Shown in pieces: positions 1 to 9,239 of a stretch of 21,217 nucleotides of DNA; position 1 is the first letter of the stretch, and every line of letters starts with the position of its first letter. The stretch is taken from the NCBI GenBank assembly GCA_036897485.1, contig JAYMTF010001805.1, forward strand, positions 1-21,217. Direction: 5' to 3'. The translations under genes and the position numbers were made by a program. Below the pieces are notes generated by a model. That model ran no database searches. It worked only from the letters and a program-made list of their open reading frames with translations, and was not told the origin of the DNA. This stretch comes from Pelargonium nanum (Eukaryota > Streptophyta > Magnoliopsida > Geraniales > Geraniaceae).

Positions 1-196
1 GACCCTTTAAAGCCATATATATACAAAGCTTGAACAAGGAAATAGTGTTCAGGAAAGAGACAATGCTTCTTAACCCTAGCCTAGGGCTTTTGACACCTTA
101 CTGCACCAAAGTGGTCTCTAACACCAAAACTTTCTCTTTCACGGTGTGTTTTATCACTTGTGGATTGTATTTTTCAATGCATAGGTATTATTTATG

Positions 197-707
197 AATT
201 ATTTCAAGAATAGACCACTTATTTCGATATGGAACTATTAGTTTCTTTTAGTCGCTCTTATTTTCGAACAAAAATTCTAATAAGCCATACCCAACATCAC
301 TAATTCATCCATAATTTGTTTCTTTCAAAATACAATTATTTCAAGAATGGACCACCACATTTCCTAAACTTTCGTGTTTCGATCCAATTTGGTCCTTGAA
401 TTTTTGTTTGTCGACCAGAAATAGTCTCTAAACTTTCAAATATTAACCCAATTTAGTTCATAATTTTTTTTATATAAGCTCTAAGGGCAATGACCATTTT
501 GGGTCAAAATTTGAAAATTTAGGGACAATTTGGGTTTAATAAAAGTTTAAGAACCAAATGAAGTCGAAAATTCAAAGATTATTTTGAGTTAAAAAAATTA
601 ATGGACTAAATCGAGTCTAAACATCTGATAAAAAAAATCGAGTCTAAACATGAATGTTCAGAACCAAATTAATTCTTTTACTAAATTATTTCAAGAATGG
701 ACCACCA
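197..707 (+). repeat. Short direct repeats upstream of the LTP gene
   Basis: A 24-bp stretch beginning AATTATTTCAAGAATGGACC is identical at 334-357 and 684-707, and a shorter copy with one change is at 197-216. The last copy lies just upstream of the TATA box of the lipid-transfer protein gene. The two long copies bracket a fold-back region at 366-652. They are too long for an ordinary transposon target duplication, so local duplication is the simpler reading. Confidence 0.75.
366..652. repeat. Degenerate fold-back (MITE-like) region
   Basis: The left half carries repeated units of the type CCAATTTGGTCCTTGAA and CTAAACTTT. The right half carries the same words in reverse complement (for example TTTAGGGACAATTTGGG, AAGTTTAAGAACCAAAT). 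A direct repeat AAATCGAGTCTAAACAT occurs at 608-624 and 636-652. The pattern of arrayed, inverted, diverged short units resembles old Mutator-type non-autonomous elements common in plant spacers. No coding potential. The same word family appears at the right edge of the window. Confidence 0.55.
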
Positions 708-729
708 TTTTCCTTTCTCTCACTTTCTC

Positions 730-736
730 TATAAAA
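730..736 (+). promoter_or_regulatory. TATA box of the LTP gene
   Basis: TATAAAA sits 76 nt upstream of the chosen ATG, at a normal distance for a short 5' leader, and is preceded by a CT-rich tract (TTTCTCTCACTTTCTC). Confidence 0.7.
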
Positions 737-811
737 ACCCACCATCTCCACCCAAAAAAACCACACAACCCACAAATTACCAATCCTCACAATCCATTAC
801 CAACCATCAAA

Positions 812-1292
812 ATGGCTAACAATGGCACCAAGTACATGATCACCATCATGACAATCATGATGGTGTTCATGGTAGTGATGATCAAAGCAGACATTGCATG
901 CAAGAAGGTGACGGATGAGCTGAAGCCATGCCTTGGCTTTGTCCAAAACGGCGGCACAGTGTCGCCGGAATGTTGCACCGGAGCTAAGGCCCTGCAGGGG
1001 CTGGCCAAGACTCCGGCGGACCGGAAAAGTGTGTGCTCATGCCTGAAAACACAGCTCAAGAATGTGAAGCTGAAGCCTGATAATCTCAACAAAGTTCCGG
1101 CCATGTGTAAAATCAGCCTTCCCTACAAGATCACACCAACCATTGACTGCAACAGGTTTGTACTTTTATTTTTACCTTCAGGTTTTATAATAAAAGTACC
1201 GCTTGTTTATTAAGAAAATGCTGCGTTACTTCATAAACCATTTTTTTTAATTTATTGATTATGTGATTTTTTTTTTCAGTGTTAATTACTGA
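812..1292 (+). CDS. Nonspecific lipid-transfer protein, type 1 (118 aa, 2 exons)
   Basis: Exons are 812-1155 and 1280-1292. The intron splits the serine codon after the last cysteine, and the protein ends DCNSVNY. I chose the ATG at 812 because it follows the TATA box closely and opens a signal peptide; an in-frame ATG at 650 lies upstream of the TATA box. Residues 1 to about 26 are a methionine-rich hydrophobic signal peptide, and the mature protein starts near DIACKK. The eight-cysteine spacing is C-x9-C-x13-CC-x19-CxC-x21-C-x13-C, the type 1 LTP pattern, which gives four disulphides around a lipid-binding tunnel. The conserved PYKI motif (in LPYKITP) is present. Such proteins are secreted to the cell wall and bind acyl lipids, with roles proposed in cuticle formation and defence. 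Family is certain from the cysteines; the specific role is unknown. Confidence 0.95.
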
Positions 1293-1475
1293 TACCAATT
1301 GATGATGGGTTGGAGCTTGAAGCTACATATAATAATAAATTATAATAATATATGTTGTTATATTTTATGGAAATTCTGGTTGTTGATGTTGATCAGTTAA
1401 TGAGAGAGCTATAGAGATTGAGAGTTACTCTTATTGCGTAGCTGTATCCGTATTTTATTATGCAGCTGAATAAAT

Positions 1476-1679
1476 TTAGGTGGATTTTACTTCGTTTTTA
1501 TTGGGAATCTTATGTGTCGCTGTATTAGACGCTTTGAACTGAACTCTTGTATCAAAACCTACCATCTTCAACTTAACGTCGAGAACTCTAATGTCATTGA
1601 AGATGTCGGAAGCTTTGGCATTAGAGATCGTCAATAGTGAAAGCATGAACAAGATAAAAATAATCAACAAAACATTCAA
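1476..1679 (-). CDS. Possible small secreted peptide (67 aa)
   Basis: The reading frame begins with a classic signal-peptide shape: MNVLLIIFILFMLSLLTISN, then a likely cleavage after AKA near residue 23. The remaining ~44 residues are polar and basic (VGFDTRVQFK, THKIPNKNEVKST) with no cysteine. An AATAAA lies at about 1452-1457 on the same strand, just past the stop. I do not recognise a known peptide-hormone motif (not CLE, CEP, IDA, RGF or PSK). The upstream side has no convincing TATA box. It could be a chance frame in the 3' spacer of the LTP gene, but the leader-like start makes it worth recording. Confidence 0.35.
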   Translation of the reverse strand: MNVLLIIFILFMLSLLTISNAKASDIFNDIRVLDVKLKMVGFDTRVQFKASNTATHKIPNKNEVKST

Positions 1680-2288
1680 TCATAGGAACACAAGGATGTA
1701 CATGGTTTGACTATTATTTAGATCACTGATTTATCGTTTGACATAGACGATAAGTATTGACACAATGACAAGATTGTCACTTTCTAAGATCATGAGTTTG
1801 CGCTAAAGAAACAATCTTTTGACCCTTGTGCTCTCGGTAAATGAGCTGTGGGTGACCATTGGCTAAAAGACATGGTTTTTAACGTAACCTGTTGACCAAT
1901 TTGTCAGCTCTAGTTGAAATATACAAAAACGAATATGATAATGATGTGCATATGCCCCTTGGGATATAGCATGTTTTGCTGTGAGTTTAAACAAGAACTG
2001 GCTTAGTATATGCAAGAAATGGGCTCAAAGAGACTCATTTTATTTCTAAATTTTACACTACAATAATGTCAATGCTGATAAGTTATTACATAATTAAGCT
2101 CTTCACAAACTAGTTTCTTCCTATTTCCTATATACATAAAAAGCGGCTCAGTGCACGAGGCTCCCACCATTCTGGAGTCTAATAAGCTACTTCCTATACA
2201 TGAGAATCTCAGATAAACAACATAATCTATAGAGCTAAGGTTCAATATCAGATACATACCTTGAGCTATGCCAGTCTCTATTTGGCTA
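1680..2288. other. Spacer, no gene seen
   Basis: This lies between the possible small peptide and the 3' end of the minus-strand mobile-domain gene. I see no convincing coding exon. Its right part is presumably 3' untranslated sequence of that gene. Confidence 0.5.
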
Positions 2289-5200
2289 TCAATATCCCTC
2301 GTCGAGTAGAATCCTCTCCAGACGATCCACGAGATCATCGGAACATTCATTTTTCCTTCTCAAGCTGTCGTTTTCTTGCTTCAATTCCACGATCTGTTCC
2401 TCTAACGATGAAGTTGACAAGAGCTGGTTTTTTAACGATATGATTTCACATTTATATTTCTCTAGCTCTTTTCTCAACTCCATGTTTTCCTCTTCCAACA
2501 TCTTATTCTTTGTTCTCAAATTGTCGTCATGCTGAAAATCAACAACAAAAAACTATTTCATTAGTATGGATGATCGGTAGTTCTCTATACTATTTTTCAC
2601 GACTACTAGCTCCTTGCAGTTTCAATTTCTCATTCTTTAGTGTCTATGTTGCATGATATATACCAAGGTTTTCCAAAAATACTCCTTTTACCCTTAACCA
2701 TCACCATCAGTTTCACATTTATGGAATGAAAAATTGAAAGTACAAGAATTAGTTGTCGTGGAAAAAAGGGTACATGGAGCTATCAGCAAATAGGGACAAG
2801 TATAGGGTATTTATCTACCATTTGCCCAAACGAATGCAAAACAGGAAAGATCTTCAAACTCACATTGTGCGTCTCTAATGCAGAGTTTGAGGTAGACGGG
2901 TACTGTGAAGTGCTATCTATTTGTATTTCAGCTTCCTTGTGTGGTGATCGTTTGTGCTCGTGTATCCTATGAGCTTCGTTTGCAGAATCTGTTTCTGATT
3001 CGACTTTTACTTTGACAACCATTGGATCCAACGCCTGAGATCCACTTCTCAAACCTGCTTCCTATTAAATGAACAAAACATTCAGTGAACAAAAAGCAAA
3101 AGTTGCGTAAAATTGAATTTAAGGAGGCTAAGTATATGGTATGTATTTGCAATTTTTCCGTAAAACATGGAAGATATTTGAACTCACATTCCGTGTCTGT
3201 GATGCAGAATTTGAGGTAGATGGATATTGTGCAGTATTATCTATTTGTATTTCAGCTGCCGCATGTGGTGATTGTGGTTGCTCCGTGTTGTGCTCGTGTA
3301 TCCTATGAGCTTCATTTGCAGTATCCGTTTCTGATTCAGCTTTCACTTTGACAACAATTGGATCCAATATCCGAGATTTACTTCTCAAGCCATCTTCCTG
3401 TTAAATGTACAGTAGATTCAGAGAGCAAAAAGGCAAAACTCACATGAAGCTTCAATCAGGAGAAGAGTAAATTACACAAAACTATATTGAAATTTGCATG
3501 TGTTACTACGTTGACACTATGTGTAGTTTTGTGCAATTTGCCCTCGGGAGAAATAGCAGTTGAATCAAAGGCATTGAAACGAGCGAACCTTCTTCCTATT
3601 CCCTAAGAAGAAAAGGAAAACTCACATTAAGAATTGAATCGTTGTTTGGAGCATTTTCTGATGCGGGAAGCTCCTTCCCCTCGTTCTGCTTCTTCAGCAA
3701 CTCTTTGACTATGTCAATTTTTAACTCCTCCGAAGATGGTTCTAGTTTCCAAATTATCTGATACATGATCATAAAACTATGAGCAATTCACACTAAATTT
3801 GGTAGAAAATAAAACCACGAGCTCTCCCTCGCCAATTACCAAATATTCAAACCTGAAGAAATATGAGAGACGAGCATGCTAGTTCCAATAACTAGTTGTT
3901 ACCTGATGATCCTGGAGTTCCTTAAACTTTGCGGTCACTTCTTGTCTCTGATGGGATTTACCATTTTCCCATCGGCATGCACGGGGAAGCACCAAGGAGC
4001 TATTAAGCAAATTGGGTCGAGCTATGTCAATATGCTCATAAGACCAAATCTGTCCACAACAAATTAAACGAAATACTTGTGAGCTACTTCGGAAAGTTAA
4101 AAGAAAAACCCTAGCTTCCAGCATTAGTCAAATTGCCCCAACACTCAACAGATTTGCATGAAATTCATGAAGCAGCACCAAACACTATAAGGGTTAAAGC
4201 TGAAAATGTGCTAAACATCACTACACGATATGGTTACACAAAAGCTTTTCAACTTTAGTCAAATTACCCCCATAGATTTTCAGGATCTAACGCCAATTAC
4301 TATAAAGATTGAATCTTAAAATGTACAAAACAAAATATGTATGCAAAATAAGTAAAAGGGTGTCACTAAAATTGAATTCGTCAACAATGGAGTTAAGAAA
4401 CAGAACACAATCACCCACATACTGAACATTCAATTGCTCATAAAACATCAATACTTCACTAAGTACCTCATCAAAATCTATAAAAAGGGTGTCGCCGAAA
4501 TCAAAAGCTTTCGACAATGAAGCTAAGATACAATCAGTTGCAGAAACGGAAGATACAATCAATTGTTCACAAAACATCATTTTTTCACAAAGTACTTACA
4601 CGAAATCTATTAAAGGGTGTCAACAAAAATGAAAGCTTTCGACAACGGAGCTAAGATACAATCAGTTGCAGAAACAGAAGACAACCACCCACATACTGTA
4701 CATTCAATTGCATGTTCGTCAAACATCATTACTTCACAAACATGTTTATACAAATTCTGTTGGAGGGTCACACCTAAATTTAAAGCCTTTAGGCTTCAAC
4801 AATGGAGCTAAGACAACCACCTACCTAGTGCACATTCAATTGTTCCTAACACTTCATTATTTCACCGAAAAGGAAAGCTTTTGAGTTTCGACAATGGAGC
4901 TAAGATAACATACTTGAAGGAATATGAGGCAGCCACCCACGTATTGCACATTCATCTCCTTCCTTTTGTCGAGCCAGCCCAATAGGTCCTCGAGAACAGC
5001 CGCTCCCCAAGCAAATTGACCAACACAATCCAAATTTTTCATATAACAAAGATACCTAGAATCAACTTTCCCATTTGTGCTTGGGAAAAGAAAAGTCCCA
5101 AACAAATACAACAAAAAAGCCCTAACAAAATCCTCATTGGCCACTCCATCAAGAGACTCAAGCTTGCTCTCAAGTGTAGAAACAGCTATTTTCCTCTTCC

Positions 5201-5741
5201 CCAAACTAGCCCCAAACTCTTCCTCTATTTCCAACAATGGCTCATTTTCATTGAGCACTACATTTTCCCCAACGACACGAAGCCCTAAAATCAAAGCAAC
5301 ATCCATAAGAGTGATCGAGATTTCACCAGATTGGAGCTCAAAAACTCGCTTTCTAGGGTTCCATCTGTTCATCAATTCAGCCAGCAAGCTCTTGCTCATC
5401 GTCTGATTGGGAATTTCCAACAAATTCCCGAAACCCATTCTCTGAATTGCTGATCTTTGCTCAGCCGCCAGCTTCTCGACCCGCTTCGTGAACGACGGCA
5501 TCGAGAATCGAGTACTGAAATTCCCCGCCTACACATTTTTTAAAAAGATTGAATTTTTAGCCTACCCAGAATGGTAAATTGGATTTTCCGGCCATTTTCC
5601 GTCATTTTCTGAGCTACCAAACAAGAGAAAAGATGTGGGTAAGAGAGAAACAAGTACCGTGGTGGTGGAGGAGGCTGTGGCAGCGGCGAGAAGACCGTCG
5701 GGAACGGTGAATTTGGAGGAATTTCTTGTGGATCTCTTCAT
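2289..5741 (-). CDS. Plant mobile domain (PMD/MAIN-like) protein with coiled-coil C-terminus, 542 aa
   Basis: Exons, 5' to 3': 5741-5658, 5528-4914, 4049-3903, 3757-3626, 3397-3188, 3061-2864, 2531-2289; every junction keeps frame. Residues ~35-290 match the plant mobile domain seen in MAIN-like proteins: AIQRMGFGNLLEIP, LLAELMNRWNP, the VALILGLRV motif, then GGCLIFLQ joined across intron 2 to IWSYEHIDIARP and LPRACRWENGKSH. Relatives occur as host nuclear proteins linked to meristem maintenance and silencing, and in transposons. Exons 5 and 6 (residues 327-396 and 397-462) are near-copies, each with LDPxVVKVKxESETD and NEAHRIHEH. The last exon (463-542) is a Glu/Lys/Leu-rich coiled coil ending ERILLDEGY. 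The start at 5741 is preferred over an in-frame ATG at 5501 because the short first exon splices in frame to AGNFSTRFSMPSF. Multiple introns argue for a host gene rather than a transposon. Exact function unknown. Confidence 0.85.
2864..3397 (-). repeat. Tandem exon duplication (exons 5 and 6 of the PMD gene)
   Basis: Exon 5 (3397-3188, 210 nt) and exon 6 (3061-2864, 198 nt) both start in phase 0 after AG, with GAAG then TTGAGAAGT, and end AAT|GTGAGTT. Their proteins align end to end, with a 4-residue difference near NTEQPQ. The flanking intron sequence is also similar (TTAAATG at the acceptor side, AACTCAC at the donor side). The duplicated unit therefore included intron sequence. Both copies are open and phase-compatible, so skipping either one would keep frame. 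Confidence 0.85.
3469..3539. repeat. Small fold-back element in PMD intron 4
   Basis: AAATTACACAAAACTA at 3469-3484 is matched, with one mismatch, by the reverse complement of TAGTTTTGTGCAATTT at 3524-3539. It looks like a short MITE remnant inside the intron between the fourth and fifth coding exons. Confidence 0.55.
4360..4913 (-). repeat. Intronic tandem array derived from the exon 2/intron 2 boundary
   Basis: Units begin with GGGTGTC-like starts near 4360, 4489, 4617 and 4767 (steps of 129, 128 and ~150) and end at the true exon 2 boundary at 4914. On the minus strand the first unit still reads NVQYVGDCVLFL followed by NSIVDEFNFS, matching the exon's NVQYVGGCLIFLQ and the intron's continuation SSIVETQKLSFS. 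So the array copies the last ~12 codons of exon 2 plus the start of intron 2. None of the copies I inspected keeps the CAA|GTATGT donor. A weaker repeat (TTAGTCAAATT at ~4125 and ~4256, step 131) may be an older extension. Confidence 0.8.
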
Positions 5742-5839
5742 TGTAATGTAAACAGAGTTCGCTGGTCGGAGAGTTGGAGACGGAGCTGAAGAAAAGTGAA
5801 AGGGACGATTTTGAAATGCTATGAAAAACACAAATAGTA

Positions 5840-5884
5840 GAAGAAGAAGAAGAAGAAGAAGAAGAAGAAGAAGAAGAAGAAGAA
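5840..5884 (-). repeat. (GAA)15 microsatellite in the PMD leader region
   Basis: Fifteen perfect GAA units on the plus strand, read as TTC on the gene strand, 99-143 nt upstream of the ATG. It is probably in the 5' UTR or core promoter. Pyrimidine-rich TTC tracts are common in plant leaders; this one is long and likely length-polymorphic. Confidence 0.9.
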
Positions 5885-5930
5885 AATACAGTGAATCTTG
5901 CCGGAGACGCTTCTTCTGTACGAATAAAAT

Positions 5931-5939
5931 GGCGGGAAA
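5931..5939 (-). promoter_or_regulatory. E2F-type site upstream of the PMD gene
   Basis: On the gene strand this reads TTTCCCGCC, matching the E2F consensus TTTSSCGC, with a CCAAT on the same strand just upstream at about 5945-5949. Such sites mark cell-cycle (S-phase) promoters, which would fit a meristem-maintenance-type gene. This is a motif match only. Confidence 0.45.
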
Positions 5940-5949
5940 TGTTTTTATT

Positions 5950-6543
5950 GGATGAGAATGGTCCCATGGGAAGTACTGTGGACCTGCCCGCAGGGAAATA
6001 TAACTATTCATTTTAATACATACAATTACAAAAGGAAATAAATACACCTTTTTTTTTTAATAAATATACACTATTGTTTTAAAATAAATGTATTTATGAT
6101 TTTTAAAAACGAAAAACGTTTCATTTTGGTCCTCTAATAATCTACTTTATTGCGAATTGGCACTTAGTTTAATATTTGTTTCATTTTAGCATGTAAATTA
6201 CACATATTGTTTCAATTTGGTCCAAAACGATCTTATTTTATTTGAAACTTATCCAATTTGTATTGCTATGTCAAATACTACTGGTTCAATTTCATACTAT
6301 TGTTATATATATGCAATTGAAATCGGTACATTCAATTCGATCTTTATACAAACTATATAAATGTTCAGTTTTCAATCCTATTTCGATCTCAGGTCTACTC
6401 AGTCCGGTCTCAACTCAGGTTATTCACAATTTATCTGAAATTTGGTCAATGTTTTATGAATAATTGAGTTTCAGTATATTCCAGTCCTGAACCGATGCCC
6501 AACCCTACTCAACGTGATATCAAAACACACTATTAAAAGAAAA
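5950..6543. other. AT-rich spacer between divergent genes, repeat fragments only
   Basis: Between the PMD gene (minus) and the membrane-protein gene (plus). It contains diverged TTTGGTCC words (about 6125-6132 and 6219-6226), of the same family as the repeats at both window edges. No coding exon seen. Confidence 0.5.
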
Positions 6544-6630
6544 TGGGCTTGAGTAAAAAATTGTGTGCTCAAGGCCCAATCATTAACACACTAAAACCAA
6601 AAGCCCATTAACCAGGCCCACACAGGCCCA
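6544..6630 (+). promoter_or_regulatory. Cluster of five TGGGCY (site II) elements
   Basis: TGGGCT at 6544-6549 and, in reverse orientation, GGCCCA at 6573-6578, AGCCCA at 6602-6607, GGCCCA at 6615-6620 and GGCCCA at 6625-6630. All are within 90 nt and about 120-200 nt upstream of the ATG at 6748. Site II clusters are bound by TCP factors and are typical of TATA-less, broadly expressed plant promoters. Confidence 0.6.
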
Positions 6631-6747
6631 ATCTCCGCTCTCCAACACTGTTCAAATTCAAAAATCTGAAGAAACCCACTAACCCAACGGCTAGTAAAGG
6701 TCGTCTCTTTCTTCTCCGCAAAACCTACCGTTGCTCTGCTTCTTACA

Positions 6748-7498
6748 ATGCAAGCTAACGAGCACCAACAATGGCGAATCAGCGTCAAAGCCAAGTCCAA
6801 GCCCTTCCGTTTCAAATTCAGAGCCAAAAACTTAGTGCCCACCTGGAATTTTCGCCGAATCTCCATCTCCTTCAACCTCAAGATCCCCAAAATCCTCAAT
6901 CTCAGAGTGAAAACAGAGTCCAAACCAATAACACGAACTCATCGACCATCGCGAACCTTCAAGTCCAAATTAATCAGTATTTTCAAAAAATTCAGAGCTC
7001 CTCGCACTCGGGCCGGATTGATTTCGAATACCCAAATCCCAAAAACCAAGCAATTTGGCAAGGAACAGAAACAGATTGCTTATCAGGTATCTATTTTTGT
7101 ATGCTCTGTTTTGCTATTTTGAATTGTGAATGTTCGATCCGAAATTTGATTTTATGTGTTTGCAGGAACCGATTGCAAATTACTCTCTGGTTGTTGGGAT
7201 CGTCGTGTTTCTGTCTCGATTGGTATCGGGAAATAAACAGATAAAATTTGCGTTTTGTTGTGCAGTCTCTGTGTTTTGCTCTGTTTTGTTGATCAAGAAC
7301 AGAAAATTTAAAAGTTCGTTAAGAGTTGTTTGTGCGATGACATTGGCGTTGATTTTGGTTTGTTTGACGGTATTTGATTTGGGAGAATGTTTCAAGTACC
7401 ATAAGATTTTTGATTCAGAGTATCTGGATTTTCTCTGCGGAGTCTTGAAGGTTACTAAACTGAATTTCGTTTCTTTAATTTTTCTATTTAGTAGATAG
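6748..7498 (+). CDS. Unrecognised basic, multi-pass membrane protein (223 aa, 2 exons)
   Basis: Exons are 6748-7086 and 7166-7498, joined in phase 0 (IAYQ|EPIANYS). Residues 1-113 are strongly basic and non-hydrophobic (KAKSKPFRFKFRAKNL, FKSKLISIFKKFRAPRTRAG), a possible organellar or nuclear-side segment. Residues ~119-133, 141-156 and 166-183 are three likely membrane spans (YSLVVGIVVFL, FAFCCAVSVFCSVLL, CAMTLALILVCLTV). A fourth may lie at the end (NFVSLIFLF). I do not recognise the family. The 3' end is uncertain: a donor-like AAG|GTTACT at 7452 could join to an acceptor at 8235 and give a different short tail. A second frame from 6771 is also open across exon 1, but after the splice it gives no membrane spans, so I prefer the first ATG. 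Confidence 0.6.
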
Positions 7499-9160
7499 AG
7501 ATATACAATGACATTGAGTATATAATTCGAGTTTTAGGTCGATTTCGTGGTTCCCGTTTTGAAAATGGCCCGATCAAGTCCGACTCAAAATACATTAGGG
7601 GTCCTAGATTGCATTTTCGAATTTTGCACATAAAACGTGGAAGTTCGTGTGAGCCCCACCCGATCCATAAAGTACGAAAAAGAATATGATAGGGAGAGAT
7701 TTGTGTTCTTAGTAGTGTTTTCGGGTTTTTCAAGTAGAATATGAGCTAATGTGCGAATGCCCATACCGACTTGAAAGAGATTTGAGTTATGGATAAGAAA
7801 TTTTGGATTTTGCATGTTAAATGTGTGGATTTGTATAAATCTGTTTCATCCAACCCAAAAGAAGATTTGGAATTTAGGCCATATTTTTTTTTTTCAAATA
7901 AAATTGAAGTTAACATGTGATTAGACCTAGTTCATGTCATTCAAACTATAGAAGAAAGTTCAGATTTTAAGAAAATATTAGATTCCGTCCAAAATGTCAA
8001 TTATGTGATTGCACAGTTATGTGCGAATCAAATAATTGAGAGTGTGACATCTCATTAATATTAATTTTTATAAACATTGTGTTTTGTTGGAGATGAATGT
8101 GACTAAAAAATATTGGTAACTCAATTCGAACTATAACATTATACATTGAAGCATATTACTAATTTTATGTTTTTTTTCTCAATTATTTTGGTCCATAATT
8201 AACTTTTAACCTCACTTGTTTTGCTCCAATTTCAGGTGATATTTTCATGGTTTTGTCAATCTCTTTGGTGGTGAAGTTGAATATGCTCATTGTGTTGGTT
8301 ATGTGAAGGCAATTTTTTTTTAATTTATTATTTTTGCATTTTCGTGAAGGAAGTAAAAGATAGATAATGTTACACATTTTCTCATTATTCATGTCCATTA
8401 TTGTAACAAATTTAAATTTACAAGTAATTATTATATGAGCACTTTTAATATATTTTTTGTGATTTACTTTCTAAAAATAGTTAATTGAGACAAAAGATGT
8501 TAGAACAACAAGATACTCATTAACTTGGACTCGAATTCGTGGACACCTAAAACTCGATTTACATTTTCATGAGTTTGGGTCGAATAGTATGGACCCGAGC
8601 AAATTTGAGTCGGGTTTAGTTTACCCTACAAAAATTACGGGTCGGTCGAACAATCTCGTACGAAACCACATATTTTACACGTAAAATTTAAGTCCTACAC
8701 TCCAAACTCTTTTCAAGCCAAAGTCAAGGCAAACTCTTTCAACCTTGAACTCAAAAGAAAAAGTCAAAATCTCAATGCCCTTCGACAAAAGGGTGCCTGT
8801 ACCCAAAACCGACACATGTAAATAAGTAGAGAATACCTAAAGACGTGAGATAGCTCTCTCTAAAAAAATCGACAAAATACTCCTGCAACTTTGGCAGACG
8901 GGGTGCCTCCTCTCAAAGGTGGGCCCAAAATCTCATTTGTTAGCTCTTGAAGATAAAGTAAATGGTGAATATTTAACATTCAAATTTCAAATCCCCCAAA
9001 TGTCATAAATGATCATAAAATCATCATTCATCACCAAGGACAATTCGGTAATTTCACAATGAAAAAAGGGTCATTATCCCAAAAATAGTGTAATGAAAAA
9101 GACTTGGGGGCAAAAAAGAGAAACAAACAAAAACTTATGTTACAATGACACTTTAAAAAT
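7499..9160. other. Long AT-rich spacer with no gene seen
   Basis: No reading frame or exon pair here looks coding. Stretches at 7550-7860 and 8520-8660 contain degenerate GGGTCGG / ACCCGA words, probably old repeat debris. An AG|GTGATA site at 8235 could be the acceptor of an alternative 3' exon of the upstream membrane-protein gene. Confidence 0.5.
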
Positions 9161-9206
9161 TTGTTAATTGGTAGCTTTGACCACTGCTCTTATTGGACTC
9201 TCTCTC

Positions 9207-9212
9207 TATATA
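9207..9212 (+). promoter_or_regulatory. TATA box of the pseudokinase gene
   Basis: TATATA lies inside a CT-rich tract (TCTCTCTATATATCTCTTCT), followed by CTCTCTCTCC and CTTCTTCTTCTTC tracts typical of a plant transcription start and leader. Confidence 0.6.
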
Positions 9213-9239
9213 TCTCTTCTCTTTTCTGTTCAATTCTCT

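Noticed and set aside
650..811. N-terminal extension of the LTP reading frame to an ATG at 650
   Set aside because: It lies upstream of the TATA box at 730 and adds residues ahead of a normal signal peptide.
787..1104. Minus-strand open frame across the LTP coding exon
   Set aside because: Antisense shadow of a gene with clear eight-cysteine structure; no features of its own.
4287..4580. 97-residue minus-strand frame that looks like a partial mobile-domain gene
   Set aside because: It is the translated tandem array inside intron 2, a copy of the exon 2 end, not a separate gene.
2289..5741. Mobile-domain gene as part of a transposon
   Set aside because: Some mobile-domain proteins are carried by MULE or Gypsy elements, but here there are seven exons, no adjacent transposase or polymerase frame and no terminal repeats around the gene.
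5562..6047. Leucine- or serine-rich proteins on the minus strand
   Set aside because: Product of the (GAA)15 microsatellite in different frames; only the piece 5741-5658 is kept, as coding exon 1.
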